From Ampullaceana balthica (taxonomy: Eukaryota > Mollusca > Gastropoda > Lymnaeidae): a stretch of DNA of 64,000 bases. Both the position numbers and the translations under genes were made by a program. The DNA lies in the NCBI GenBank assembly GCA_944989445.1, contig CALYLW010000038.1, forward strand, positions 596,988-660,987, given 5' to 3'. Positions 1-14,541 of the stretch are shown here, piece after piece (position 1 is the first letter of the stretch; each line of letters begins with the position of its first letter). The notes beneath the pieces are model-generated. The model had not been told where the DNA came from. It did not search any database and worked only from the letters and a program-made list of their open reading frames with translations.

Positions 1-280
1 TCATCCTAATAATAATAATTTTAAAAAATAAAATAATAATTTAAAAAAAAAGAAAAGAAAAAGGAGAGGGAGATTACTCTAAATTTTCATTGATTTTTAT
101 AAATAAAATAATAATTCTGTAACTGTAATTAAATAATAATAATAATAATTTTTTAAAAATCTATTACTCATTTGTTTTTTTAAAATTTTCAGCACTTTAA
201 AAATAATTGAGTTAAATGACTTATTATGGTGACATGTCTTTCAATTAAGCAACACAATTTGGTGATGACTAAAGGCTAGA

Positions 281-594
281 GGGGCCGTCCATAAAAAAAT
301 TAAAGTAAAGTAAAGCCAAAAAGTAAAGTACGTCGACGTCACGATATTTTTACCATTTTAAACTCCCCCCTCCCTCTGTCACAATCACCAACTGTCACAA
401 ATCTCGGACCCCCCTTCCCTAAAGTACGTCACACTTTCGAACAAAAATGTTGTTTTTATTAACAAAATAATTAAAATTTAATATAAAACACCTTAATGTC
501 ACACATGGTCATGGTGGGACACCCCCTCCCCCCTGTCACACTTTCTTACACCCCCTCCCCCCTCTGGAGCGTTGCGTACTTTATTGACGGCTCC
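281..594. mobile_element. GGGGCCGTCC-ended MITE, copy 1
   Basis: Starts with GGGGCCGTCCATAAA and ends with the inverted form (TTGACGGCTCC). The interior holds C-rich and G-rich blocks and GACGTCAC, as in the copies at 15994, 28932, 39729, 55700 and 63437. The flanking triplets AGA and AAA match at two of three bases, consistent with the 3-base target duplications of the better-kept copies. It has no coding capacity. Confidence 0.75.
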
Positions 595-849
595 AAAGTA
601 AACCACCACTACAACTTTACTTTGACATTTGAATTTCAAAACTTTACTTTTTTAGAGAATAGATCAACATATTCAGATACACATGTAGTTACTACAGTGT
701 CAGTGTAGTTAAAATATATAAGGCAATTAATTTGGAAAAGTAACACAAAGACATAGCATACAACACTCAAATTCAGATAGACATAGGTTTTAAAACATTA
801 ACATTCTCAATCTTCCCATAGTCATAGTCATCTGGCATTTTAGAATGGG

Positions 850-1035
850 TTGTCTGAACAAATCAAGTGAGCCAATAGCCTACTGGGCAATACACTATAA
901 CTATAAATGTATCAACATTTAAAACTTTAACTTTAATTAAAAAATGTAAGACTAGACATAAACCATGAATAAGCATAGGATGCAATATCTTCTGAATAGA
1001 ATGAGTGTTGGTAATAGATAAGATTATGAAACGAT
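850..1035 (+). mobile_element. LINE 3'-end fragment (CTTCTGTATAGAAG-tail family)
   Basis: 5'-truncated copy of the 3' end of the LINE seen more completely at 23375-24420. It carries the shared terminal region (AACATTTAAAACT, ACTAGACATAAACCATG, GGATGCAATATCTTCTG) and ends in AGATAAGAT. It lies just upstream of the first visible QPCT exon. Truncation at the 5' side is typical of target-primed insertion. Confidence 0.7.
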
Positions 1036-1426
1036 TAAGATTTTTGCAATGCATCATGCTGTAGTGGATGCAGAGATTTAGGGAAGTGCATCGAATGTTC
1101 ATAAAAAGACAAAATGTGCCACCAGGACTGAATGTTGCTTCTCTTTCTTAGTCTTTTATGTCACCTATTCACACCATTTCCTTTTAGACTCTCTTTGGCT
1201 TAAGAATAGTTGTTGGATTCCAGACTAAATATTAGTTAAGATAGTTGGAAAAGATGTTGGTCCCATTAATTTTGTTTCAGGTCTGGCTTGATTTTTGTAA
1301 CCTGCCAGGATATGATATGTCAATTAAAATAAATCGTTCTCGCTTAAGGTTGTTGGAGAAAACTTAACATTTTCAGAAACAATTTACTAGGATCCGATTT
1401 AATGTTTTAAAAAATACAATCTCCAG

Positions 1427-5015
<3,589 letters not shown>

Positions 5016-6118
5016 AACCTACTGCCAAGGATTTACATTTAAAATACCTCAGTTTGACTAGTTTGAGATATTACATTTACATGGATATTTTTAATGATCA
5101 TAATGAAGATTGCTGTGATTGGAATCTGAGTGTCCTGGGGAAATACACATTTTTAAGGTACCAGTATTCCAGGGTTAATTTAGTAAGAATTTAAGAGTGG
5201 CATAAAATTCCTAGATCAAATGAGTTGAGAGTTTAAAAGAGTTGTTTAGCAGTGCAAGATTGTGTCATCGAGACAGAAGTCTAAATGCAGTTTTAACACT
5301 CATATTAAAAAGCTGACAATTTTAGTATTACATTTGCAATCAGTAAAACATGGATGATGTCTTGTTGTGGTTTGTTATTACAATAAACTGCTTTCTCTTA
5401 ACATTATTTAATTATTAATAGTATTAATACATGAATTTGAAATTATTTAAGAATTTTTTTTTCAAACTCAAAGTTATATCGCAGTTACACTTAACTGTTA
5501 CAGTTACACCTTTAAAATGTAAGTATGTGTAACCAATGCAGATGTGTTGACTATCTGGAAATTTTGCGCATTAAGAATAAATAAATGAACAATTCTGCAC
5601 ATCATTTGTTTGTTAACTTTTTTATTAGGTAAAATGACATGCAACTCACTATCAAATAAACCAATGAAACCATATGAAGACCTCAAGGGAAGAAACAGCC
5701 ATGTGAAATTTTTTAAATTGTTTAGTTATTCTCTGTATCTGACAGAGGATCAAAAATAGAATGTTCTGAATGAGGTTTTATGTAAAAATTATGTATCTGA
5801 CCCATTTAAAATTCAAATCTTTAGTTAATTTATAAGAAATCTGTTAAATTTTGAACTTTAAAACTTGAATATCTCAAAACTACAAAAATGTGACATAGCC
5901 GTTTCTTCCCTTGAGCTCTTCATTTGGATTGGTTACTTCTACAGCACTTCATGCATGCACAACATCAGCCATAAAATAAATGGTATCAGATTAATATCGA
6001 ATCAATAATACATGTATTCACACACACAAAACAATGATAAGTTTTATGAAAGCACCAAGGATAATGTGATACGTCTTCCCCCAAACTAACAGCAGTTGAT
6101 TTTACTTAACAAATTTTT
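5016..6118. other. QPCT 3' UTR and AT-rich intergenic DNA
   Basis: A poly(A) signal AATAAA stands at 5382-5387, about 370 bases after the stop, and is the likely end of the QPCT transcript. Beyond it I see AT-rich sequence without a supportable gene. Confidence 0.5.
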
Positions 6119-6358
6119 CTAGTATATTAGACCTTGTTCCTGGATAGAAACTTTTGAACTTGAACTACCCCTTAACCTGTCGTTGGGGCACCATCGTGAA
6201 CTGCACACTATCTCACGCCATTTGTCCAGGTCCTGTGCTGCCTTTTGAGAGTCGCTGAATGACAGGCCGGTCCACTCTTTGATATCATCTTCCCATCTCT
6301 TCCTTTGTCTGCCTCTTTTCCTTCCTCCCTGGACTGTGCCTTGCATTATAGTGAGCAT
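6119..6358 (-). pseudogene. C-terminal fragment of a non-LTR retrotransposon reverse transcriptase
   Basis: About 79 codons ending in a sequence typical of the extreme C-terminus of many invertebrate LINE polyproteins: GRKRGRQRKRWEDDIKEWTG, then a D-x-x-x-W-R-x-x-V stretch and a basic PNDRLRG-like end. No catalytic domain remains upstream, so this is a dead 5'-truncated copy. It does not match the LINE tail family found elsewhere in the window and is probably a different clade. The family was recognised from general knowledge of such ends, not by search. Confidence 0.65.
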
Positions 6359-6765
6359 GGTAATGTAAACCAGAGTACAATGTAATTCCTATAATCTGAC
6401 AGAAACTATAATCATAATGGACTATCAGATGAAAGTTAAGTTTTGAAGTTTACTAAAAAAAAATTTCTTATAACCATGGCAAAAATTAAAAAAAATTTTT
6501 TTAAGGTCCATTGTTAATAAAAAGCTCTTAACAGTTTCTCAATACATTTGAAAGATACTTATTAGCATCCAATTTTGCAATGAATGTTAAACACAAGTTC
6601 AAGAGTTCACTGCCATATAGTAAAATCTCAAAGCTGTCATATTTCAAAGGATTCACAGATGGGTTCGAGCACAGGTGACTTTTAATTAAACGTTTTTTAA
6701 TTAACCCGTATGACTAACAATTCTCTCTTGGTTGGTCCATGTGTTAAGTAAAAAAAGTTGTATGA

Positions 6766-6877
6766 AAAATTGCACAGCATTAATTTTTTGTGCAATATTT
6801 TACAAAATTTGCTGCGCTGTAATTCTTAACTGCTATGCAGCGTCGGTCAGATATCTGCGCAGCTTAAAGAGAGCACT
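6766..6877 (-). mobile_element. hAT-type MITE fragment (CAATGTTCCCT family)
   Basis: The reverse complement of the element at 28329-28483. Shared blocks include GCGCAGATATCTGACC, GCGCAGCAAATTTTGTAAAA and GCACAAAAAAT. This copy is diverged and no target duplication is clear. Confidence 0.55.
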
Positions 6878-7033
6878 GGTGACTCCTAGATGAGAGAGTG
6901 CCTTTGGAGAAAGTTCAATATTTTGAGTGCCAATCATTTCATTAAACAATTTTGATCCAGGTATTTCAAGAAATAGATGTATACTACTGAAGTAATACTA
7001 CTGTGTATGGTTTGATGTTTCTCCTGTGACATT

Positions 7034-8384
7034 TACATGAAATAGCCTAATGTTACCCCATGAAATAGCCAAATGTTACCCCATGAAATAGCCTAATGTT
7101 GTTACCCCATGAAATAGCCTAATGTTGTTACCCCATGAAATAGCCTAATGTTACCCCATGAAATAGCCAAATGTTACCCCATGAAATAGCCTAATGTTAC
7201 CCCATGAAATAGCCTAATGTTACCCCATGAAATAGCCTAATGTCACCCCATGAAATAGCCTAATGTTGTTACCCCATGAAATAGCCTAATGTTGTTACCC
7301 CATGAAATAGCCTAATGTTACCCCATGAAATAGCCTAATGTTGTTACCCCATGAAATAGCCTAATGTTGTTACCCCATGAAATAGCCTAATGTTACCCCA
7401 TGAAATAGCCTAATGTTACCCCATGAAATAGCCTAATGTTGTTACCCCATGAAATAGCCTAATGTTACCCTATGAAATAGCCAAATGTTACCCCATGAAA
7501 TAGCCTAATGTTACCCCATGAAATAGCCTAATGTTGTTACCCCATGAAATAGCCTAATGTTGTTACCCCATGAAATAGCCTACTGTTGTTACCCCATGAA
7601 ATAGCCTGTTACCCCATGAAATAGCCTAATGTTGTTACCCCATGAAATAGCCTAATGTTACCCCATGAAATAGCCTAATGTTACCCCATGAAATAGCCTA
7701 ATGTTGTTACCCCATGAAATAGCCTAATGTTGTTACCCCATGAAATAGCCTAATGTTACCCCATGAAATAGCCTAATGTTACCCCATGAAATAGCCTAAT
7801 GTTACCCCATGAAATAGCCTAATGTTACCCCATGAAATAGCCTAATGTTACCCCATGAAATAGTCTAATGTTACCCCATGAAATAGCCTAATGTTACCCC
7901 ATGATATCGCCTAATGTTACCCCATGATATCGCCTAATGTTACCCCATGAAATAGCCTAATGTTACCCCATGAAATAGTCTAATGTTACCCCATGAAATA
8001 GCCTAATGTTACCCCATGAAATAGCCTAATGTTACCCCATGAAATAGCCTAATGTTACCCCATGAAATAGCCTAATGTTACCCCATGAAATAGCCTAATG
8101 TTACCCCATGAAATAGCCTAATGTTACCCCATGAAATAGCCTAATGTTACCCCATGAAATAGCCTAATGTTACCCCATGAAATAGCCTAATGTTACCCCA
8201 TGATATCGCCTAATGTTACCCCATGACATAGCCTAATGTTACCCCATGATATCGCCTAATGTTACCCCATGATATCGCCTAATGTTACCCCATGAAATAG
8301 CCTAATGTTTCCCCATGAAATAGCCTTATGTTACCCCATGAAATAGCCTAATGTTACCCCATGAAATAGCCTAATGTTACCCTA
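7034..8384. repeat. Minisatellite, 23-base unit (about 57 copies)
   Basis: Tandem units of TGAAATAGCCTAATGTTACC plus CCA (23 bases), with a 26-base variant that carries one extra GTT. 26-base units are concentrated in the left half; the right half is almost pure 23-base units and includes a ATATCGCC subtype. The array is highly homogeneous, so it is young or well homogenised. No coding role is suggested. Confidence 0.95.
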
Positions 8385-8605
8385 ACTGACCAAAAATCTG
8401 AAACCAGTGTATTTGCTTCTGTTGCTGGATTAAGTTTAAGGGAATATTACTAAAGCTACAGAAAAGAAGTTCCTGGCCACTTTTAGTTGCCGAAAACATA
8501 TGAATATGAGTATGAGGTTGTGTTGGTACAACAGAAACAGATGAACCCACAACAGGAAGGAAATATTCAAAATGAGGGTTAGACTGCAATCAGGCTTATA
8601 CTTAT

Positions 8606-8764
8606 AGATAAGTGGATGCAAACAGGGTATCTATGAATGAGCCTGACAAGACATCACAAAACAACTAACTTATTGTTTGTTCCTTGCTCTTTTCTCAAAC
8701 TTTCGTTGCTTTGTGACATCTTGTCAGGCTCATACTACCCTGTTTGCATCCTATCCATCTACTT
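8606..8764. repeat. Inverted repeat, ~52-base arms
   Basis: 8606-8656 (AGATAAGTGGATGCAAACAG... to GACATCAC) is matched in inverted orientation by 8712-8764. The loop is about 55 bases. GCCTGACAAGACATCACA recurs in diverged form near 28176, which suggests a dispersed fold-back element. A 143-codon open frame that crosses it is fortuitous. Confidence 0.7.
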
Positions 8765-9240
8765 AAGTCTTAAGGATACATGTATTCAGAATTATTGGAA
8801 AGACTGTACGCATTTGAAGTACAGTGTTTTAAATGGACTAGGATTTGGTAAGCTCTTGTGTAAAATCAAGTATGAAAATAATAATAGTAAATGCCTTTGT
8901 GTAAAAAAAAAGCATCTCTATATAGTTCAAACTGTCAGGTTCAGACTGAAGAATTACATCTTTGAAAATGAACTACTAAACAATCCAGAAAACTTCTTAA
9001 AGCTCTTTTGTGCTAAATATGATTTTTTGATGTTAATTAAAATCTCTTTATGCATCATTGTATACTAAGTGCAGGCAAATATTTGTAATTTGTCATTCTA
9101 GTCTAGTGTAAAATACATAAACCAAATTACAATTTGCCTAAGCATGATAAAAATGCATATTGACCTGCAGCATATTTATTTTTCAAATCTATATTCTGCT
9201 TGATTCAAGCCTCTAAGACAATCTTGACGACAAGGAAGAT
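8765..9240. other. Intergenic, no gene seen
   Basis: AT-rich sequence downstream of the zinc-finger gene on the opposite strand. I see no conserved motif in it. Confidence 0.4.
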
Positions 9241-9246
9241 TTTATT
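9241..9246 (-). terminator. Poly(A) signal of the 9.3-11.5 kb zinc-finger gene
   Basis: TTTATT on the + strand, i.e. AATAAA on the coding strand, about 40 bases after the stop codon. Confidence 0.45.
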
Positions 9247-9284
9247 TTGTATACATTTTTATATTTGTCTAGCCCCAAAGAATT

Positions 9285-11540
9285 TTAAAGAGAACCATGT
9301 TTTGATTTCTGATGACTGAGCAGAGATGCCTTGTAATTGAAACCCTGCCCACAAACATCACAGTTGAATAGTTTTTTATCGGAATGAATTCGCATGTGAG
9401 TGCGTAGATTACATTTCTGAGTACACTTTTTCCCACATATATGACAAACATACAGCTTGCGTTCCAGATGAACTTTTATATGGTCTGTCAGATATTCTCG
9501 ACAGCTAAATGTTTTAGGACATTTTGGACATTTAAATGTTTCTCCACTTTTGCTGGTGGCATGTTGACGGAGATGAATTTTAAGGACAAACTGACTTTTA
9601 AACTTTTTTGGACACATTGAACAAAGAAACTCAGCTCCAGGCTCGGGATGGCTGCGATGCATGTGAACGGAAAGGCGGCAAACCATGACACCGCACTTGG
9701 GACAAGGCCTGCGTACTTGGTAGCGATGATGTTTCTCATGTTCCTTTAGTTTGTGCTCAGACGGCAAGCGTTTCTCACACTTGCTGCATTCGAGGAGCTG
9801 ATGATTATGACCTGTGTTGTAGTGCTCTTGTAGAAGATAACTGTGCTTGAAATCAATATTGCAGAAACGGCAGATACTCTTGTGTACCATCACATGTTGG
9901 GATAATTCACTTCGATTTTGAAATACCTCTGGGCAGCTGGAGCATCGCAATAATCCCCTTTTCAACTTCCCCATGTGCTCTTCACAATGCCTCTTGTAGA
10001 GGTTATAATTAGAGCATGGGAAGTTGCACAGGCAGCAACGGAAGGGGCTCTCTTGCGTGTGCATTCTCATGATGTGCTCTGGCAGAACGTACCGTGTGAC
10101 TGTCGAGGAACACACTGGGCAAGATACAAATTGACGACACTTGTTTCGATGATTGTTATCCCTGCCTTTATCAGTATTATTTACCCAGTATCCAGATGGA
10201 TCAGTGGGAACACACTCATCAACTTGACCCACGCCCAGGGCAGTACTGTGAACTTCAAATTGATGGATGATCATCCAAGCTTGTGATGGGAGAACAGCAT
10301 CACAAATTTTGCAGCTCAGATCCAAACTTGGGGGTCCTTTGTGGAGACGCAACTTTTCCTGTGAGCCAAATGTCTTCTTGCAATATTTGCAGCGGTATGT
10401 TTTCTCCTCATATGCTTGTTTCTTTGTTTCTCCTTTATGTTGTTCTTCATTCATTGTGCCAATAGCTACAGACTGGGGATTGATATTTGAAATCTCATCA
10501 GTTCTTTCCAGATCACTCTTACCTGATGTATCATTTTTGTTGATTACTGGTAGGGTTTTGTCCCGGACATACTTTTTTTTAACTTTGACCCTTTCTTTAT
10601 GAATTTTTGAAACTTTCATTGTGAAGTTGGTTGATGCACCCAAGAGGTGATCTTTACAGTGTCTATAGTGGGAGTGACCAGTGTTCAGAGTAATATTACA
10701 AACACAGCATTTATAGGATGGCTCATCAAAGTGTGTATTGATATGGTAAGTGAAATATCTAAAGACAATACTTTTTGAACAGATAGGGCAAATAACCTTA
10801 TCCTTATCCCATGGCCACTTTGCATCTTTCTTTAAATCATACTCCTGAAATTGAGTTTGCAGGAGATTTATATCATGCCTTTGATACTGATGTTTAAATA
10901 GATCTCCCCTACAGGGATACACTAATCCACACTGTCGACATCTGATGCGACATTCTGGGTTTCTTTGATGTTCCCTCTCTTCCTTTATCCCAGAAAACCA
11001 TTTATTGCAAAGTTTACAGTGAAGGCCTGCTAAAGGATCACTTTGAACAGCAAGAGAATGCTCGTCCAAACGTTGATTAGGGTTCATATTTTCTAACAAA
11101 GACTCTGAGTTATTAGTTGAATGCTTCTGTTTTCCAATACCATTGACTTCATCTGGCATACTGTGATTTAATTGACAGTGAGAATCATCAGCTCCATCAT
11201 AAAATACACTCTCCGCTTTAAGAGATGAATTCTGTGGATCACCAAATTCCATGTTTATTTCTCTTTCCAGTTTCTCTGTATAGCTTAGCAAAGAATTATT
11301 TGAGTGAAATCCTTGAAAACTTTTGTAATGTGTTATTGATATATTTTCATTTTCAGGACTCATTTCTTCCAATGAGTTATGGGCTGCTGAAATATTATCC
11401 TCAAACACAAACTTAATCTTCAATTGCTTGTAAAATACAAGTTTCATAGTTGGTTTTCCATCCAAGTCTATATTTAGAAATCCTTGGACTTGTGTAGCTT
11501 CCAGTGTTTGTTCCTCATTGTTAATGTGAAGACAATCCAT
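9285..11540 (-). CDS. C2H2 zinc-finger protein, 16 fingers, novel N-terminal module (cluster gene 1)
   Basis: A probable nuclear DNA-binding regulator. I choose the ATG at 11538-11540 (MDCLHINNEE, 751 residues). The open frame runs 11 codons further, but that part is the polypyrimidine tract and acceptor TTTTTTCCAG of a leader intron, and the other cluster members start at the equivalent place. Residues ~13-47 form the shared module (EATQVQGFLNIDLDG... KIKFVFE). A low-complexity linker follows. Fingers run from ~175 to ~748; I count about 16, several atypical, and the set includes the shortened finger CPKCGVMVCRLSVHMHRSH. The C-terminal fingers 13-16 are the most canonical. It is the most diverged member of the cluster, with about four more fingers than its paralogues. 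DNA targets cannot be read from the sequence. Confidence 0.9.
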   Translation of the reverse strand: MDCLHINNEEQTLEATQVQGFLNIDLDGKPTMKLVFYKQLKIKFVFEDNISAAHNSLEEMSPENENISITHYKSFQGFHSNNSLLSYTEKLEREINMEFGDPQNSSLKAESVFYDGADDSHCQLNHSMPDEVNGIGKQKHSTNNSESLLENMNPNQRLDEHSLAVQSDPLAGLHCKLCNKWFSGIKEEREHQRNPECRIRCRQCGLVYPCRGDLFKHQYQRHDINLLQTQFQEYDLKKDAKWPWDKDKVICPICSKSIVFRYFTYHINTHFDEPSYKCCVCNITLNTGHSHYRHCKDHLLGASTNFTMKVSKIHKERVKVKKKYVRDKTLPVINKNDTSGKSDLERTDEISNINPQSVAIGTMNEEQHKGETKKQAYEEKTYRCKYCKKTFGSQEKLRLHKGPPSLDLSCKICDAVLPSQAWMIIHQFEVHSTALGVGQVDECVPTDPSGYWVNNTDKGRDNNHRNKCRQFVSCPVCSSTVTRYVLPEHIMRMHTQESPFRCCLCNFPCSNYNLYKRHCEEHMGKLKRGLLRCSSCPEVFQNRSELSQHVMVHKSICRFCNIDFKHSYLLQEHYNTGHNHQLLECSKCEKRLPSEHKLKEHEKHHRYQVRRPCPKCGVMVCRLSVHMHRSHPEPGAEFLCSMCPKKFKSQFVLKIHLRQHATSKSGETFKCPKCPKTFSCREYLTDHIKVHLERKLYVCHICGKKCTQKCNLRTHMRIHSDKKLFNCDVCGQGFNYKASLLSHQKSKHGSL

Positions 11541-11552
11541 GGTTAAAACGGA

Positions 11553-11555
11553 CTG
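11553..11555 (-). other. 3' splice site of leader intron, cluster gene 1
   Basis: On the - strand a T-rich tract ends in CCAG, 12 bases before the chosen ATG. This explains why the open frame upstream is not coding. Confidence 0.55.
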
Positions 11556-12118
11556 GAAAAAATAAAAATGCATATCATGAAATTGAGATCAGGATTATTG
11601 CTACTTAAACCTGTTACAAGGAGTGTGGCATGACAGAAAAGATTGAAGAGATAGGATTGCTCATGCATTGAGTTTAAGCCTTGATTTAGATTGCAGCTGG
11701 ATCATTGGTGCTGTCTTAAACTATTACTATTTCTTTTTATAATTAATAATTATTATTATAAATTAACATGAGAAAAGAAAGTAAATTCTAATCACAGTAA
11801 AATTTATTATTTTTTCCACTCTATTTCTCCTTCTCTGGTCTGATTTATTTACATAGTGTAGATGGCTCAAGGAAAGTTCATTTGATCATTAGAATTTAAC
11901 TTGATATTGAATGGAGTATCATTGACTTGAGTACGGAGATAACAGTGCAGCTCAGTCTCAGTACAGTGTACAGGCAACAGGCCAGGAAAATGTTCACACT
12001 CCCACAGATCACAAACTTGCTTTGATTTAACTTTGTAAGGAAATATCCTTCGGACTGCTAATATAATAAAAATAATTTATTCCGTAGTCAAATCAAGTTT
12101 AGTGACCTAAAAAAGTCA
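11556..12118. other. Upstream/leader-intron DNA of cluster gene 1
   Basis: AT-rich, with no further coding exon recognised. The promoter and first exon of the gene may lie here or further right. Confidence 0.3.
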
Positions 12119-12126
12119 CTATTTAG

Positions 12127-12364
12127 TAGGGGTATACCGGATTCAATTTTTGAAATCCGGTCGGAGCCATTATAACATTATAAATATATATATATTACTT
12201 GTATATATGTATAATATATATTAAAATTAACATTAATATTAGGGCTCTACCGGCCAGCCTCATTTATTTGTAAATGGCCGGATTAGGATTCATTATCAAG
12301 ATTTGTTAAAATTTTAAATGGCCGGATTTGCCAGGAGTCAAAAGCCAGTGCTAGTACACCCCTA
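12127..12364. mobile_element. hAT-type MITE (TAGGGGTATACCGG ends)
   Basis: A 238-base element with ends TAGGGGTATACCGG and GTACACCCCTA. It is flanked by the 8-base duplications CTATTTAG (12119-12126) and ATATTTAG (12365-12372), with one mismatch. The interior is rich in CCGGCC/GGCCGG motifs. A related fragment is at 18147-18360. Confidence 0.8.
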
Positions 12365-12372
12365 ATATTTAG

Positions 12373-13349
12373 TATAATTAAATAACTAGTTCAGTTACTT
12401 AAGTCTCTAACACGTTCATTTTTAATTTTACTAACTAAATTTAAACTAATTAGACTAAGACTAATGCAGCAATGTACCATCACCAATTGGACTATTATTA
12501 AATTATTATTATTATTAATAAATAGTTAGTTAATTAGCGATTATTTATAATTTATTATAACTGAACCGGTAATTATATTTGTCTGTTGTTTTAGGTGTTA
12601 ATTTTTGTGACAAAAATCTTAACCAATAAATGTAGGTTCTAATACTGACGAATTTTCTATTGAAAAATATTGATATTTAAATAAATTATTTCTTAGTTTA
12701 GGTTGCTGCCCGCTCGACAGAGTCAGAGCCAGATGGAACATTTCGAATTTAGAGTTAGCTCCCCCCTTTTAGTGCTTCTAAAATTTGGGAAATTACCCAA
12801 GACGTGGGAATTTTTGAGCCAAATTTATAGACATGGGAATTTGGGAATTTATGAGGATTTGGCCTTAAATATGAGAATATTTGAGATTGAAAATTTTAAA
12901 AAATTAATTACACACTTGAATGACAATAACATACAATGATTTGAAACATGCTCATTTTCAAATAAGAAATACTTTTTTTTAGGTTTGGGGGGGAGGGGGG
13001 CTTTGTGATGTCATATTTGTTTATTTTTAGCGTTTGTATGTTTTTTTTAATAATAGATATTGATAGACTAAGTTTAAACTGAGCATCCTAGTCTTATAGT
13101 CATGGCGAACAACGAGATAATCGAGTTCACCTACGATTTAACGTTCCTGTCTCATTTTAAACTTTTACATTTTCATAAATTTGGAACTAAAAGGTCTCTT
13201 CTGACTGTAAATTTCAAATTTTAAATTTATTTTCTACTTTTTAGTGCATTTCTAATATTAGACTAGTTTTTAAAAAGTGTTTTTAATAAAAAAAATTCTA
13301 TAAAAAAGGTACCAGAACGAATATTTAATAAAACCTAAAAAAGCAGTAA
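12373..13349. other. AT-rich intergenic DNA with repeat fragments
   Basis: No gene is supported. 12770-12895 holds GGGAATTT-type sequence inverted with respect to the element at 13939-14167, so it is probably a decayed relative of it. A G-run stands at 12986-13000. Confidence 0.4.
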
Positions 13350-13530
13350 GGGCCGTCCATAAATGACGTCACGCACCTAGGGGGGAGGGGGTCACACTTT
13401 TGTGACGATGCGTGACGAGGGGGAGGGAGGGGGTTTGAAGAAATGTGACGTCACATCAAAAGGGTAACTTTAAATAAAACTTCCACTGAAATATTTGGTC
13501 GCTTACAATGTATTTCATGACTTTTTTTCC
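13350..13530. mobile_element. GGGCCGTCCATAAATGACG repeat, one end
   Basis: GGGCCGTCCATAAATGACGT followed by G-rich blocks, TGTGACGTCACAT and an AT-rich part. It is closely similar to 60931-61110 (ACATCACGCACCTAGG, TTTAAATAAAA, GCTTACAAT). It is a separate subfamily from the GGGGCCGTCCATAAAGTACG copies. The other terminus is not clear. Confidence 0.6.
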
Positions 13531-13938
13531 CCTTTAAAAAAAATAGTCAGTGCTTCTCAATGTGCTGATCGGTAGGCCATGAGACGCTTGTTGGCGTATG
13601 CTATCAAGACACGAAAATTAAATCTAATTATAATCCTTAAATTTGAGAATCCACAAGATAACATATGAAATTGTTACACTGCGTCGTTTGATGTTGACAT
13701 CAAAGCATTTGTGATGTAACCGCAGCTCCGTTTGGTTCTCTCATGGCAGGAGTCGTAAAACATTTTCCCCCGATACCCCAAAATATACAAGTTTATGTGT
13801 GCGTTACCCCCCACCCTTGACTCTAGGTCCTGTTCACATGACTCGGGATTTGGGGGAGCGTCGTTAGCCCCCCCCCCACCTCGAAAATGGTACTGGTGAG
13901 TTTTACAAGCATGACAGGTGTCTAAAAATGATCTAAAT

Positions 13939-14167
13939 CAGTGCTGTTAACTCAAGGTGCCAAATTTTCCCAGGCAGGAGTAAAAAAAATTCCAAAATTA
14001 GACTAAAAATTCCCACATGCATTAAATTCTGTTGGCGAAGCAATCTCAAATATTCCCATATTTAAGACAAACCCCTCATAAATTCATATTTCTTTAAATT
14101 TGCCTAATTTGGCCCCCCCAAAAAAATTCCCACGATTTGGGAAATTTCCCAGGAGTTAACAGCACTG
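13939..14167. mobile_element. hAT-type MITE (CAGTGCTGTTAACTC ends)
   Basis: A 229-base element with inverted ends CAGTGCTGTTAACTC and GAGTTAACAGCACTG. The 8-base flanks are ATCTAAAT (13931-13938) and ATCTGAAT (14168-14175), with one mismatch. Confidence 0.85.
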
Positions 14168-14348
14168 ATCTGAATAGTATTATGTGTAGATATTTTTCAA
14201 GTCAAAACGACACTGAATATCCTTTTTCTTTAAAAGGGGAAGAGGTGGGGAGGGAATCTATTTGACAGAATTAAAAACGTTTTAAGTTTGATATAATTGT
14301 TCGATTGGTTTTTGGTCAAACGCCCCTGGCCATTCTAGTCTTCTAGAT

Positions 14349-14533
14349 CAGTGCTTCTCAGAGTGGTGGTCTGCGGACCGGTGCCAGTCCGTGGGCCATC
14401 CGCTGCTGGTCCATAGATGTTCTAAAAAAAGGACAGAAAAATTGTCAGTGCAGGGAAAATAGTGCACCGGTCCCTGGTGCAATGGAAAAAAATTACTGCC
14501 GGTCCGCCATACTAAAATTTTTGAGAAGCACTG
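14349..14533. mobile_element. hAT-type MITE (CAGTGCTTCTCA ends), perfect target duplication
   Basis: A 185-base element with ends CAGTGCTTCTCA and TGAGAAGCACTG. The flanks are the identical octamers TTCTAGAT (14341-14348 and 14534-14541). A fragment of the same end is at 13553. Confidence 0.9.
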
Positions 14534-14541
14534 TTCTAGAT

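Noticed and set aside
7034..8384. CRISPR array
   Set aside because: Units are directly tandem with no unique spacers, and the DNA is eukaryotic.
8637..9068. 143-codon frame
   Set aside because: It starts within an inverted repeat, has low-complexity AT-driven composition and shows no recognisable domain.
9975..10602. + strand frames across the first zinc-finger gene, and similar frames opposite genes 2-4
   Set aside because: Shadows of the real - strand coding sequence; they have no domain of their own.
11541..11573. Upstream 11-codon extension of cluster gene 1 as protein
   Set aside because: It coincides with a T-rich tract and AG acceptor, and the paralogues start at the downstream ATG.
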